A stretch of 64,000 nt of DNA from Chrysomallon squamiferum (taxonomy: Eukaryota; Mollusca; Gastropoda; Neomphalida; Peltospiridae). How positions within the stretch are numbered: the stretch's first letter is position 1; the number at the start of each line of letters is the position of its first letter. The stretch spans positions 8,629,193 to 8,693,192 of the forward strand of contig CM022675.1 of NCBI GenBank assembly GCA_012295275.1, read 5' to 3'. The notes below the pieces were generated by a model, which did no database searches, was not told the DNA's origin, and saw only the letters and a program-made list of their open reading frames with translations. This document shows positions 47,433 to 57,770 of the stretch, one piece after another. A program made the translations under genes and the position numbers.

Positions 47433-47547
47433 CTGTGTTGAGCTATGACTGTTGACGTGTACTAGACAATGTCTGAGGAAAACAGGAATACTCACATTAA
47501 AACTGAGGCAGAGAGCTCCAGTGGGCAGGAGGCAGGACTCAAAGATG
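47433..47547 (+). CDS. First coding exon of an unidentified nuclear-type protein (coding part 47469-47547)
   Basis: The exon is preceded by GTTGTTGTTGTTGTAG (acceptor ending at 47432) and followed by a strong donor, GTGAGT, at 47548. Translation from ATG at 47469 gives 26 complete codons plus one base (phase-1 donor). The peptide begins MSEENRNTHIKTEAESSSGQ and continues EAGLKD. A TAG in frame at 47463-47465 shows that this ATG opens the frame, so 47433-47468 is 5' untranslated. The peptide is hydrophilic, has no signal sequence, is rich in Glu and Ser, and contains IKTE, which fits the sumoylation pattern (hydrophobic-K-x-E) common in transcription regulators. That suggests, but does not prove, a nuclear protein. 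Later exons are not visible in the remaining 16 kb, so the next intron is probably very long. Upstream candidates at 31072-31516 or 8287-8383 could be leader exons. I do not recognise the family. Confidence 0.6.
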
Positions 47548-47798
47548 GTGAGTACTGACATTACTCACACTTCTTAGTTTCATGTATTTCAGCCATATTG
47601 TATCAGCCATTTTTTCTCACTGTGAAGAAATATCTGAGAATGTTCTGGAAGGGGATGACATTGGAAAATCTTCTGCATGATATCAGGAAAAACTCATACA
47701 AATAAGATCTGATAACTTAATGAAGTATATGTATGAGGCATATGTTTTGTAAACCTGTAACTTTATTATTGTGAAAGTCCTGGTACTAATACTTTACT

Positions 47799-47834
<36 letters not shown>

Positions 47835-47960
47835 TAGAAATGTCTTTGTAATTCATTACAAGGACATATTATAATATGTTTCTTTGTTTTGATTCTGATG
47901 TAAGTAATAACTGTTTGACATCTTAGCTTAATTGTCATTAAACAGTTAATGTCCATCTTT
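47548..47960. other. Intron-like sequence with poly-T
   Basis: Begins at the donor of the coding exon. Contains repeated CAGCCATATTGTATCAGCCATTTT-type YY1-like CCAT motifs near 47590 and a 32-nt T run at 47802-47833. No further exon was recognised. Confidence 0.45.
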
Positions 47961-48281
47961 CTCTATCTTTGTGCTGTTTCTTTGCATCTCTCGGTATCTC
48001 TCTCTTTACCTCTGTCATATATATATATATAGAATAACAATATTTATATATATATATATATATACCTCCTTATATCCATCTATCTCTATCCTTTTCTCTT
48101 TCTCTGTTTCTTTATCTTTCTCACCTTTTTCTTTTCTCTTTTTCAATTTCTCTATCTTTCTCCCTCTTACTCACTTTCTCATTGATTAATTCTCAATATT
48201 CTTTCTCTTTCTCTTTTTAAGTCTCCATCTTTGTCTTTCTATTTCTCTGTCTCACTTCCTCATTTTATCACTAATTCATTC

Positions 48282-48290
<9 letters not shown>
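47961..48290. repeat. Pyrimidine-rich tract with (TA)n
   Basis: CTTT/CTCT steps throughout, with TA runs at 48018-48031 and 48046-48063. Confidence 0.88.
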
Positions 48291-48367
<77 letters not shown>

Positions 48368-48371
48368 TCTC
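48291..48371. repeat. (CT)n microsatellite
   Basis: A pure CT run of about 36 units, ending with one CACTCT interruption. The reverse frame is Arg-Glu repeats. Confidence 0.98.
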
Positions 48372-49250
48372 CTGTACAGACACATCAAAATGTTTTGTAC
48401 AGTGATTTGTTTGTTAATACTTGATAGCCAAACAACAGACACATCAACATCTGAAAATGTACGTGTATCTATGTGTCTGTGTTTGTACATACATTCTGTT
48501 GAATGACCAGTCATTTGAAAAACAAACTTGTCTGGTATAAATGCAGTTTGACCTGAAGAAATCAACTCAAGTTTTACCTTAAGGAATTTTATCTAGAAGA
48601 AGAAGTAAATTCTGAAGTGTGAAAAAAAAGAAAAATAAATAAATGAAAACAAAAAATATAGAAAGAAAGATTAACATCAATAAATATAACAACAATTTTT
48701 TTGTAGAAAGAAGATATTTTTGAAAATTCAAAAAAACAAAAATGTAATCCTATATGCAGAATTTTTTCCCTTACAAGATATCCATGAATTTATTTTGAAG
48801 AAAAAAGGTAAATATTAAAAAATTATCAAAAAAAAACTTATCTTCAAAATTCTAAAAATAAAACACTAAATTCTTGAAATTTCATAAAGAAATCAAAATA
48901 TGTTTTTTAGAAATTATTAAAATAAAATAAAATATAATACAGGCATCAAAATTATTATTATAATTAATATATTTTTTAAAGTAATGGCCAAAAGAGAGTC
49001 AAATATTTTTCTAAATATCAAACAGTGTTAAAAATTATCAAGAAAAAATCCCAACCCAGAACCCCAAAACCCCAAAACAAAAACAAAAACAAAACGTACT
49101 CAAAATATTTATCAAACTCAGACAAAATATTTGTCACAATATTAAATTCTCATTAAACTCTTATCACAATAAAAACCAGAATAATAAAAAAAAAAAAGAA
49201 GAGGAAAATAAACCCCAAAACGTCTCAATAACAACAATCCCGTTCTTCTT
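48372..49250. other. A-rich spacer
   Basis: Ordinary sequence to 48560, then A-rich with AAAATA steps and a CCCCAAAAC/CAAAAA patch near 49050-49095. No gene seen. Confidence 0.55.
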
Positions 49251-49479
49251 CAGAAAATGATTTCTCAAGGAAGCAAACAAATTCAGGTGTTTCCAACACT
49301 TGTCAAAAATCCCTGGTTAGCAACAAAACCCCTAACAAGCTGTTACACAAACAGAAGAAACTGGATTCTTCGAATGGTCTCTTTCCAAATACAGTGTGTT
49401 AATTCTGTTGGGAGAAGCTGTCCAAATAACAGCTGAGTTTCCACTTTGTTGTAGTCAGGGTATTGAAAGGCTCGGCAAG

Positions 49480-49535
49480 CAAACACCAAGTTAAATCTCT
49501 CCGCATGCAGTCGGCCATCTTAACAAGGATGTCTT
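49480..49535 (+). repeat. Dispersed ~55-bp element, copy 1
   Basis: AAGCAAACACCAAGTTAAAT, then CTCTCC, then a 33-nt block starting GCATGCAGTCGGCCATCTTA (49503-49535) that is identical to the block at 52488-52520. The flanking ~22 nt are also alignable. The block contains GCCATCTT, a YY1-like site. Confidence 0.8.
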
Positions 49536-49574
49536 TTGCTGGACACATGGGGTGACAGGATCCACCTGTTTGGA

Positions 49575-49587
49575 TGACCTTTGACCC
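49575..49587. promoter_or_regulatory. DR1 nuclear-receptor element
   Basis: TGACCTTTGACCC is the exact reverse complement of GGGTCAAAGGTCA, the ideal direct repeat with 1-bp spacing bound by HNF4, COUP-TF and RXR proteins. No promoter is visible next to it. Occupancy cannot be judged from sequence. Confidence 0.5.
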
Positions 49588-49770
49588 CCCCTGTTCCGTA
49601 ATTTTTCAAATTGTGTAGAGATGGTGGGGGGAGAAATGGGAGGAGGGGCAGGTGGGGAGGATTTGACACCTGTTCATTTGCAGTGTTCACCTGTGTCGTA
49701 ATGTTTTGGGGAATACGCCCCTGTTACATGTTTTTCCCATTCCAAACTGTTCCAGTTATTATTATAGCTT

Positions 49771-50255
49771 TTTATTATAATAATTATCTGTTGGTTTAAT
49801 TATTGCCTCTTCCAGTATTACTACTGCTAATATTATTATTATTATTATTATACCAGTAATAATTATTTTAAACTTCTGTTTGAGCTAAATGATATAATGT
49901 GTATTAAACATAATATGTACAACACACAGTTAATGTTATTTTGGAGTGTTTAAAATGGTTTAAAAATTAATAATATTTTCTTTTTTTAAAAGAAGAAAAC
50001 AAATGAGTAAATTATAATATTGAATTTTAGTTTTTTAGCTGCTTGAACATTTGATAGTTATCTTAATTAATTTTGAATTTTTTTTTTTAATTTCTTTTAT
50101 GTTTGGGTGTAAAAAATACTAAGTAATACATGATTTGATATGTAGCTATTAATTAATCATTGTATCTAACTAGGTACATAAAAAAAGATTAATCCACAAA
50201 TGAATGGATTTTTTTTTTTTTTTTTTTATTTGAATTTGTAAATTTGAAACTTAAT
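49771..50255. other. AT-rich spacer
   Basis: ATT run at 49829-49850 and a poly-T run at 50210-50228. Nothing else recognised. Confidence 0.6.
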
Positions 50256-50400
50256 AGTTATAACAGTGGTGGTAGCAGCAATAGCAGTAGCAGTAGTAAT
50301 AGTTGTTGTAGTAGCAGTAGCAGTATAAGTATTATTAGATATCCAACTACTAGTAGTAGTGGTAGTAGTAGTGGCAGTTGAAATAACAGTAGTGGAAGAA
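50256..50400. repeat. AGT/AGC trinucleotide region
   Basis: GTAGCAGCAATAGCAGTAG-type units. The reverse frame is Thr/Ala-rich. Confidence 0.88.
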
Positions 50401-50910
50401 ATACATTGTATTTGGATATGTTCTACACATTTATTCAGTAATATAATATCCATTCTTGTTATTTTTGACAAATATTCAGGAACATGGTGTCCACATGTAT
50501 ATACTGACATTTCCAGACAGATTACAGGATACTCATAACAAATATGTTTAACACATTTATTCAGCAATATGATTTCTCTACTGGATATATTTTGTACATA
50601 TGTATTTACTCATATGATATCCATACTGGATATCTTCAACACTTATATTCAAAAATATACATTTGTTGCATAAAATGATATACTTATTGGAAATCTTCTA
50701 CATATTTGTTGAATAATATGATATCTGCATAGGATATTATATACACATATACTTGGTAACATGATTTCCATATTTTTATCTTCTACACACATATTCAGTA
50801 ACATGATATCCTTATTGGATATTGTCTACACACATATTCAGTAACATGATATCCTTATTGGATATCTTCTACACATATTCAGTAACATGATATCCATGTT
50901 GGACATTGTC
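50401..50910. repeat. ~42-bp minisatellite with ATGATATCC core
   Basis: About twelve units of ACACATATTCAGTAACATGA plus TATCCTTATTGGATATCTTCT. The last three (50780-50900) are nearly identical and earlier ones are diverged. Each unit carries two GATATC/GGATATC palindromes. Confidence 0.9.
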
Positions 50911-51280
50911 TGATTTTTTTTTAAGCAAAGTAATAGAAATTTTACAAACATGTCAAGCTGGAACACAAAGCCGACAGCAAACACTGTAACACAATGTTCT
51001 GTACACTAATACATGATGCTCACAATGTGCTCACGCTCACAGACGACATTAAACTCATCGTGTTCACAGGTATTTGCTCATGGGAGATGAGACCTTTACT
51101 TCCAATTGAATTCGTTCGAGGAATGCCGTGCTCTATTCATTTCATCAGTTCTGCATAGAAAGTAGCTTGTGTGTGTGTCTTTTAGAATGGTTCACTGAGG
51201 ATGTCTGTACATATATATTGATAATTTGTTGTGCAGAAGAGGTTTGGTGTGTACGAGTGTGTGACACTGGGTACAGAAAA
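50911..51280. other. Single-copy sequence
   Basis: Balanced patch at 50960-51130. No feature recognised. Confidence 0.4.
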
Positions 51281-51435
51281 AGAAAGAAAAAGAAGGACTG
51301 ATAGAGAGAAAGAAAGACAGAAAGGGTGAGATAGAAAGAAAAGAAAGATGGTGAGACATAAGGAAGAATGAGAGAGAGAGAAAGAATGAAAAAAATATAA
51401 GAAAGAAAGAAGGGAAGAGAAAGAGAAAGTAAATT
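51281..51435. repeat. AAAG/GAGA purine tract
   Basis: AAAGAAAGA steps mixed with GAGAGA. The reverse frame is Ser/Leu/Phe-rich. Confidence 0.88.
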
Positions 51436-52266
51436 TCAATGAGCTGTTTATGGTTGGCTTATAACTTTTAAGTTGACCACCCTTGAATATGGCTGTACAT
51501 AAACATATGTGGTTAAATGTAAAGTAATTGTGTGTGTGTGTGTGTGTGTGTGTAATACTAAAGGTATCTGAGTATGCAATAATGATTACAGTGTAGACAG
51601 TGTCTTGTTATGTACACAGAAAGGAGCCTAGTGCTGGTCTTGTTTCTTTTATAAAAAGTTGATAGACTCTGTGAATGTATATAGAAGGAATGTTTTAGTG
51701 ACTCTGTCTATGTATGTAGACAGAATACTTTATTGAGTGGCTCTGTGCATACTGGAATGTGTTAGAAAGATCTCTAATTTCACCTGTGTGTTAATGTAGC
51801 ACTTGAACTTATTTTCAGTTGGTATATGTGTCTGTCTCTCTTTTCACTTTAGCATAAAGAATTTTCCTTGTAGAATAGAATTTTGCAAACTTTAGCATCT
51901 GTCTTTCTGTATGTATGTGTGCCTGTATTTTTTTATTAAAGCACAGAGAAATCTTTTGTCTTTAGTTTGCCTGTCTGTCTATATATATATATATATATAT
52001 CTTTGAATTTTCATTACATTAAAGTGTACTTGAATCTCTGTCTTTCTCTGTGCCTCTTCATTGTTAATTTTAAGTCCCAGTGTTTGAATTGGTCAACTGA
52101 GAACAGATCTAAAAGTTCAGATGAAGATTTTAGCTCGTGAATCTTGTCCTCAACTTTTTGATGTGTTTATAACAAACAAAGATGTCTGATTGTGAAATCA
52201 TCTCAGATCTGTACAGAGAGGTTGAATCTTTCAGATAATTTAATTAACAGTGCACTCAACATACTT

Positions 52267-52270
<4 letters not shown>
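51436..52270. other. Single-copy spacer with short TG and TA runs
   Basis: TG run at 51531-51553, TA run at 51981-52000, and a two-unit duplication of AGTGACTCTGTCTATGTATG / AGTGGCTCTGTGCAT (about 51697-51752). Confidence 0.5.

Positions 52271-52339
<69 letters not shown>
52271..52339. repeat. (GA)n microsatellite
   Basis: A pure GA run of about 34 units. Confidence 0.98.
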
Positions 52340-52340
<1 letters not shown>

Positions 52341-52463
52341 CACAAACATATACACATAAAAATATAAAGGTTAAGGATTATAATAAATAAAAAGAGATAA
52401 AAAATAAAATAAAAAAAAAACCCAGCAGAATTTGTTTCATGTAGAGAGCATAAAAGGTTCACC

Positions 52464-52520
52464 AAGCCAACAGCGAGTCAAATCTCTGCATGCAGTCGGC
52501 CATCTTAACAAGGATGTCTT
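52464..52520 (+). repeat. Dispersed ~55-bp element, copy 2
   Basis: AAGCCAACAGCGAGTCAAAT, CTCT, then the 33-nt block 52488-52520 identical to 49503-49535. The flanks stop matching shortly after GGATGTCTT. Confidence 0.8.
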
Positions 52521-52780
52521 ATATACTGACACATTCAGATGTCGGATTCACAATAAATAATAAAACTGAGATATAAAAATATGACAGAGAGATAACAGAA
52601 ACAGCAACACATAATCAGAAAATGTAAATAAAAAGATGGGACTGCATAGTTTCTTGTCTCATTCTGTTACTTGGCTATCGGGGCTGGCTGCCCTGTATAG
52701 TTTGTTATCAAAACAAACAGAGATGGAAAGAATCCAAACATGTGGAAGCAGTTTTTGTGTGTGTTGTGATCTGTGTTTAA
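52521..52780. other. Single-copy sequence before a SINE fragment
   Basis: Balanced around 52635-52780 and may include the decayed head of the SINE that follows. Nothing else recognised. Confidence 0.35.
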
Positions 52781-52840
52781 CATTCCAACCTGTGCTCCAT
52801 CTTGGTTTATCAAAGTCTGTGGTATCTGATTTGCTATTCT
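52781..52840 (+). mobile_element. Decayed SINE core fragment
   Basis: CATTCCAACCTGTGCTCCAT, CTTGGTTTATCAAAGTCTGT and GGTATCTGATTTGCTATTCT match in order the GTTCCAGCCAGTG / GACTGGTTTAGCAAAG / GGTATGTGCTGTCCT blocks of the copy at 19354. Confidence 0.6.
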
Positions 52841-53000
52841 TATTTATTATAATAATAACAATTACAGTAACAATAACAACAACAACAACAACAACAACAA
52901 TAACAAAATAATAATAGTAAGAAGAAGAAGAAGAGCAACAACAACAACAATTGAACAGGAAACAATAACAGTAAAAATAACAATAATAATTATGATTATA

Positions 53001-53034
<34 letters not shown>

Positions 53035-53090
53035 ATAATAATAATAATAATAAAAATAAATAAATAAATATATAAATAAATAAATTAAAA
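52841..53090. repeat. AAC, AAG, ACT, AAT trinucleotide series
   Basis: Consecutive runs: AAC (52867-52900), AAG (52919-52935), AAC (52937-52951), ACT (53000-53032), AAT (53033-53052), AAAT steps to 53085. Confidence 0.93.
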
Positions 53091-53243
53091 GTTATGTTTC
53101 AAATTTGGTAACATGCAAAATAGTAATAGGATCAATATGGACATATTAATTCCAAATAAGCTGCATAAAATAATGTTTCAATAAAATATTCAACAACAAA
53201 AAATTAATTTTACATTTCTTTATCCCAAACTGAGCCTCACACT

Positions 53244-53274
<31 letters not shown>

Positions 53275-53500
53275 AGAAATATTGGATGTATTTTTATTTG
53301 CTCTGATACATTGCCATGACAGAGATTCCAATATGGCAACCATCTGTAGTTCTAACGCTCTCATTACAGGGAGGAAGATAAATATTTCACCAATTAACTC
53401 CTTAACCAATCATCCGAGCAGATATTATACTATCTTCCTTCCAGATATTTGTAATAATATCAACGTCTGGTGAACAAGGTTAAAACAACTTAGGTTAATT

Positions 53501-53501
<1 letters not shown>
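53091..53501. other. Single-copy sequence with poly-A and inverted CCAT motifs
   Basis: Poly-A at 53248-53272. Then a balanced patch (53280-53470) in which TTGCCAT and ATGGCAA (about 53310-53338) form an inverted pair. Candidate regulatory patch. Confidence 0.35.

Positions 53502-53541
<40 letters not shown>
53502..53541. repeat. 40-nt poly-T tract
   Basis: An uninterrupted T run. Confidence 0.97.
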
Positions 53542-53543
<2 letters not shown>

Positions 53544-54174
53544 TCTTTGACATTTATTTGTTTTTGTTTCTCTCTGCAAGTGAGGTGCTACATTCTTGAC
53601 AACAATTACTGGATAGAAAGTGTTTTTTGATGTCTTTTTCTTTTTTTTTTATTGTCTAATAATTGCCATGTCTGCTTTTAAATGTTCTATTTTATGGTAA
53701 ATAAAATAAAAATGAAGATTAATAAATAAAAAAATGAAAGATAAAAAAAAAAGGGGGAAAATAATAGTAGCTGAAAATGATAGTTAAAAGTTGAAAAATG
53801 AGACTAACGAAGATGATGATTTTGATGATGATTATGAAGAAGAAGAAGATGATGATGATAATTATTATTACAATAAAATTAATAATAATAATAATAATAA
53901 TAATAATCATATTGAAATTATTTTTTTTAAATTAGAATTAAAACTCAAAACAACTTTTATTTTAGAAACTTTTTAAATTTTTGTTTTGATGTCTTTAAAA
54001 TGAGAATAAAAGGTAAATAACTGAAAAAAAAAAAAAAAAAAAAAAATACCAGAAATTAAGTATAAATATGAAATTTAAAAAAATATTAAATAAATAGGAA
54101 GAAGAAGATAAAGGAATAAAAAAAAATAAAATAAAATAAAATAAAAACAATTATAGAAATCAATATTAATTTTG
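53542..54174. repeat. AT-rich low complexity with GAT, AAT and poly-A runs
   Basis: GATGAT/GAAGAA steps at 53811-53865, AAT run at 53880-53908, A run at 54024-54046 and AAAAT steps at 54125-54150. Confidence 0.8.
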
Positions 54175-54352
54175 GTATTGGACTTTTCTGTAAGCTGGAC
54201 AACACATATCATAGTCTTTTATAACAAATTACAGAGCACTGTTTTGGAATGGTAAATGTGCCATAGGGACTAACCGCTAAGGATTGATTCGGTTAACCAT
54301 CGCGGTGAGGGTTGTACCGTTGGAAGTGAGATTTATAACCCTCGGTTACGTT
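54175..54352 (-). mobile_element. Nearly full-length decayed tRNA-derived SINE, reverse orientation
   Basis: Read on the minus strand, the order is: a tRNA-like head (GTAACCGAGGGTTATAAATC then AACCGAATCAATCC as B-box-like), TAGCGGTTAGTCCCTATGGC, CATTCCAAAACAGTGCTC, TTGTTATAAAAGACTATGAT and ATGTGTTGTCCAGCTTACAG. These correspond block for block to the head, linker and core of the molluscan SINE family seen at 19354, 24935 and 59011. It is the most complete copy in the window. Confidence 0.65.
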
Positions 54353-55380
54353 CAGTAGCATTTTCTGGTTTTGAGTTACACAGTTGTTCCTGTGTCTTAT
54401 GTCATAAGCTTCATTTCAAAACCACTCCCACATCCAAGTCTTGTGTTGTACAGATAGGCCTAATTGAACATAAATAATCATGGGAAATTGGGAGCATATT
54501 TTTTAAATTATATATATATTTTTTTCTTGTTTTCTGAAGTCTAGATTTATTTAGTGCAGTTTAAGCAGATTTCAAAAACCTGCAATGTCAGTGATTTGAA
54601 CTCCAAACATACGAGTTATGATTTCCCACACATACTGCATCACAATATTTATCTTTAATCAATAATACTTCAAAAATATCCTTAGCATTATAAATTCATA
54701 ATTTCTGTTTCCTTTGGAGCTCTTATGTTAGATATTTATGCAGCCTTTTTGTAATTTTAATTTAATTTTTTATTTATTTTTTATTTATTTAAAATGAAGA
54801 AAGAAAGAGAAAAAAAAAATTGATTAAAAATTAAGTTCCAGCTTGTAGTCTTGTACTTGACTTAATACATGATTCAGAGTATAGGGTCACATATTGATAT
54901 ACTTTTAAAGCTTACAATGTTGTTCTTTCTATCTCTAATTTGTTTTCAAAAGTTCTGTATTTTTCTTGTTGATAATGCTGTTTTCTTAACTGTTCTATTC
55001 ATTGAAGGAAACGAGATAAGAAATAGTTTTCCAGAAAGTTGTGTTTTTGTTGGAGAAACTCTGATATACAAACTGATATTTGAAAATGCAAAAGATGCGA
55101 AAAACAAACAATCTAAATGATGAAAATATAAACCTCACTAGAGTTATCTACTCAAAAATAATGTTTTCTACATAACTAGTTCTGCTAAAAAGTCTTTCAC
55201 TTTCAAGCTGCCAAAGTAAATAAATAATAAAATAAATAAATAAATAAATAAACAGAGGGAAAAATGAAAATAAAATAAATCCATAAATAATAAAATAAAT
55301 AAATAGCTAAAAAAAATTAAAAACAAATTAACTAAAATTTAAAAATAAATAACAATAATAATAAAAAATTTCGTTTAACT
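54353..55380. other. Single-copy then A-rich spacer
   Basis: Ordinary sequence to 55200, including an 83-codon mixed frame (54869-55120) with hydrophobic N-terminal half and no recognised domain or splice edges. AAAT steps at 55218-55365. Confidence 0.45.
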
Positions 55381-55765
55381 ATTTTTGCTACAAGTCTTCT
55401 ATTGCAACAACTACTACAACAACAATAATAAACATAATCATGAAGACATTAAACTGATCATCTGAAAGCTATGAGAAAATTATCTTTTTCTTTTCAAACT
55501 TGCATTCATGATAACGAACATTCCTTCATACTTTTTCTCTCTCTCTCCCTTCACTGCTCATTTTATTTCTTCTTTTCTCTCTCTCTCTTTTTTTTTTACC
55601 CCAAACTTTATCACCAGCTCTGTCATATTTTTGTTCCAGTGACTAGGTTTCAATTACAGAAAAACACATTACAACTCTTGACAAGAATGTTCATCTATAG
55701 CTAAACACTTTTTTCTTTCTTTTCCTTTTTTTTTTTTTTTTTTTTTTTTTCCACAGATTTAAAAA
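55381..55765. other. Spacer with CT steps and poly-T
   Basis: CT-rich at 55537-55590 and a T run at 55727-55750. Confidence 0.6.
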
Positions 55766-55839
55766 TGTTAACTTTCTATTACTCCATAGGAGTTCTTTGT
55801 GTCAAAGAAATTCAGTGACTGAATTTGGCTATCAGTTTT

Positions 55840-56640
55840 TTAATATCACCAATGACACAGTAGAAATCTTTTATTATGAGTGTTTTTTACAGTACAAATG
55901 TCTGCATGATAAATCTTTTAATATCACCATGAACACAACAAATCTTTTATCAGTATTTTTAATATTATGAGTTAATCTTTTATTGAGTAATTTTAATATG
56001 ACCAGGAAAGAAATAAAACTGTTTATTAGTGTTTTGGTTTATCATACACATGACAAATCTTTTATCTGTGTTTTTAATGTTGCTATACACACAACAACTC
56101 TTTTTATCAGCTCAAACACTTAAGTTGTCTTTTATTAGTACTTGTTAATATAATGTACACAACAGTAATATTTTATCAGTATTTTAATTTCAAATTGCAC
56201 AAAATTCTTTTAAGCATGTTTTATCGTTCAGATGAATAAGCTTTTATAAGTATTTTTACAGTGCATATAACAAATTTTTGACTTTAAAAAAAAAAGTATT
56301 ACTGTGTACAAACAAAAATCTTTACCAGACTTTTTTAATATCATTGTGCAAATAAATAAAATTCTTTTATCAGTGTTTTATTACCATAAATATGGTGAAT
56401 CTTTTATCAATATTTTAAATATAACCATACACATGACAAATCTTTTATCAGTATTTAAATATCACCACACATGTGATAAATATTGTATCGATTTTTTAAC
56501 CATCACCATAGACATGACAAATCTTTTATCAGTGTGTTTAATATTACTATGCACACGACAGAATTCTTTTATCAGTATTTTTAAATTTTTATATTCTATT
56601 TTATCAAGTGCATGCTGCTGTAAAAAAGAAAACTTGTAAA
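55840..56640. repeat. Degenerate ~50-60-bp tandem repeat
   Basis: About fourteen units share AAATCTTTTATCAGTATTTT plus TAATATCACCATACACATGAC. Unit length varies through small indels. Confidence 0.8.
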
Positions 56641-56790
56641 CAATTTTGCTTTTTTATTGCTGTTTTATCAGTCCAATCACAGCAGGGTAATATCCAGGGC
56701 GGCCATTTTACCTTCCTTTGAATTAAACAGAACTAAGAGTTTTTAAATCTGCACAGCTGGGGCAAAGAAATAAAACTCAGATTCTGTTTA
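56641..56790. other. Single-copy patch with YY1-like motif
   Basis: CAGGGCGGCCATTTTACCTT (56695-56714) contains GCCATTTT. Nothing else recognised. Confidence 0.3.
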
Positions 56791-57200
56791 TTAATGTTTT
56801 AGATAACTTTTTTAATATTTCAGATAACTTTTTGATATCCCAGACAACTTTTTATTATTCCGGATAACATTTATTAGTATCCTAGATAACGTTTTTAATA
56901 TTCCAAGAAGACGTTTTGTTAATATGCTAGATAATGTTTTATTAATGCCATAGTTAATTTTGATTTATATCTTATATAATTTGTTTTTTTATTTTAGATA
57001 ACATGTTACTATCCTAGATGATTTTTATTAATATTTTGTATGACATATTAATGTACTAGATAACATTTGTTAATAACCTAAACAACACTTATTAACATTC
57101 TAGGTGACTTTTTAATATCCTAGATAACATTAATTAGATGACTTTTGATATCCTAGAAGCCTTATTAATATTCTACATAACTTTTATTAATATCTGAAAT
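56791..57200. repeat. Degenerate ~24-30-bp minisatellite
   Basis: About fifteen units of TTATTAATATCCTAGATAAC plus TTTT. Confidence 0.85.
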
Positions 57201-57592
57201 ATTTGTAATTTATGTAGATTTTACTTTCTGTTTTCTTCTTTTTTCATTTATGCTTCTTATGTTCTCTTTTAACTTTTCATATTTGATTTGTTTTTTCTTG
57301 TTCCCATTTTTCTTTAGCTTTGTTTTTCTTTAAATTTTAAATATTTATTTTATTCTTTTTATATCTTTTCTGTATTGTCATTTTTTTTCTTATTTCTTTT
57401 CTTTCTTTCTTCAACTTTTCTCTTCATATACTTCTTTTTCTTCCTTTTTAATCTTTTTTTTTCCTTTTAATGTATTTTCATTTGTTTCCTTCTTTTTTTT
57501 TTCTTCTTACTTTTTTTTTTAAACAAGCAAACCCATTTGAGACCTCTAAATTTTTTTTTGATTTTTTTTTTTTCCACCTCTCCTCCTTTCCT
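57201..57592. repeat. Polypyrimidine (T-rich) tract
   Basis: About 390 bp of T with C interruptions on the + strand. Confidence 0.85.
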
Positions 57593-57770
57593 TCTCATAA
57601 AAACGTGAGAGTATGATTCAAGATAGATCAAATTTCATATGCAAACATTTTGAGGCCTGCTCTCAGAGTTGATGGTTTGTTAAACATACAGTTAGTCAGT
57701 AGGAAATGCCTATATAATAAGTAGTTATGGGGTTTATCCTTCATGTGGCAGACATCTTGTAAACAGAAGG
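57593..57770. other. Single-copy linker between opposite-strand purine tracts
   Basis: Ordinary-complexity sequence separating a pyrimidine-rich and a purine-rich tract. No gene. Confidence 0.45.

Larger units (their letters stand above)
49251..49770. other. Single-copy island holding a duplicated element and a DR1 motif
   Basis: One of the more balanced stretches. It contains one copy of a ~55-bp element found again 3 kb downstream, then a nuclear-receptor-like DR1 and a G-rich segment (49621-49662). No coding frame was recognised. Candidate regulatory DNA. Confidence 0.4.

Noticed and set aside
54869-55120. 83-codon frame with a hydrophobic N-terminal half
   Set aside because: No domain, no splice edges. 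A Phe/Leu-rich start is common by chance in T-rich DNA.
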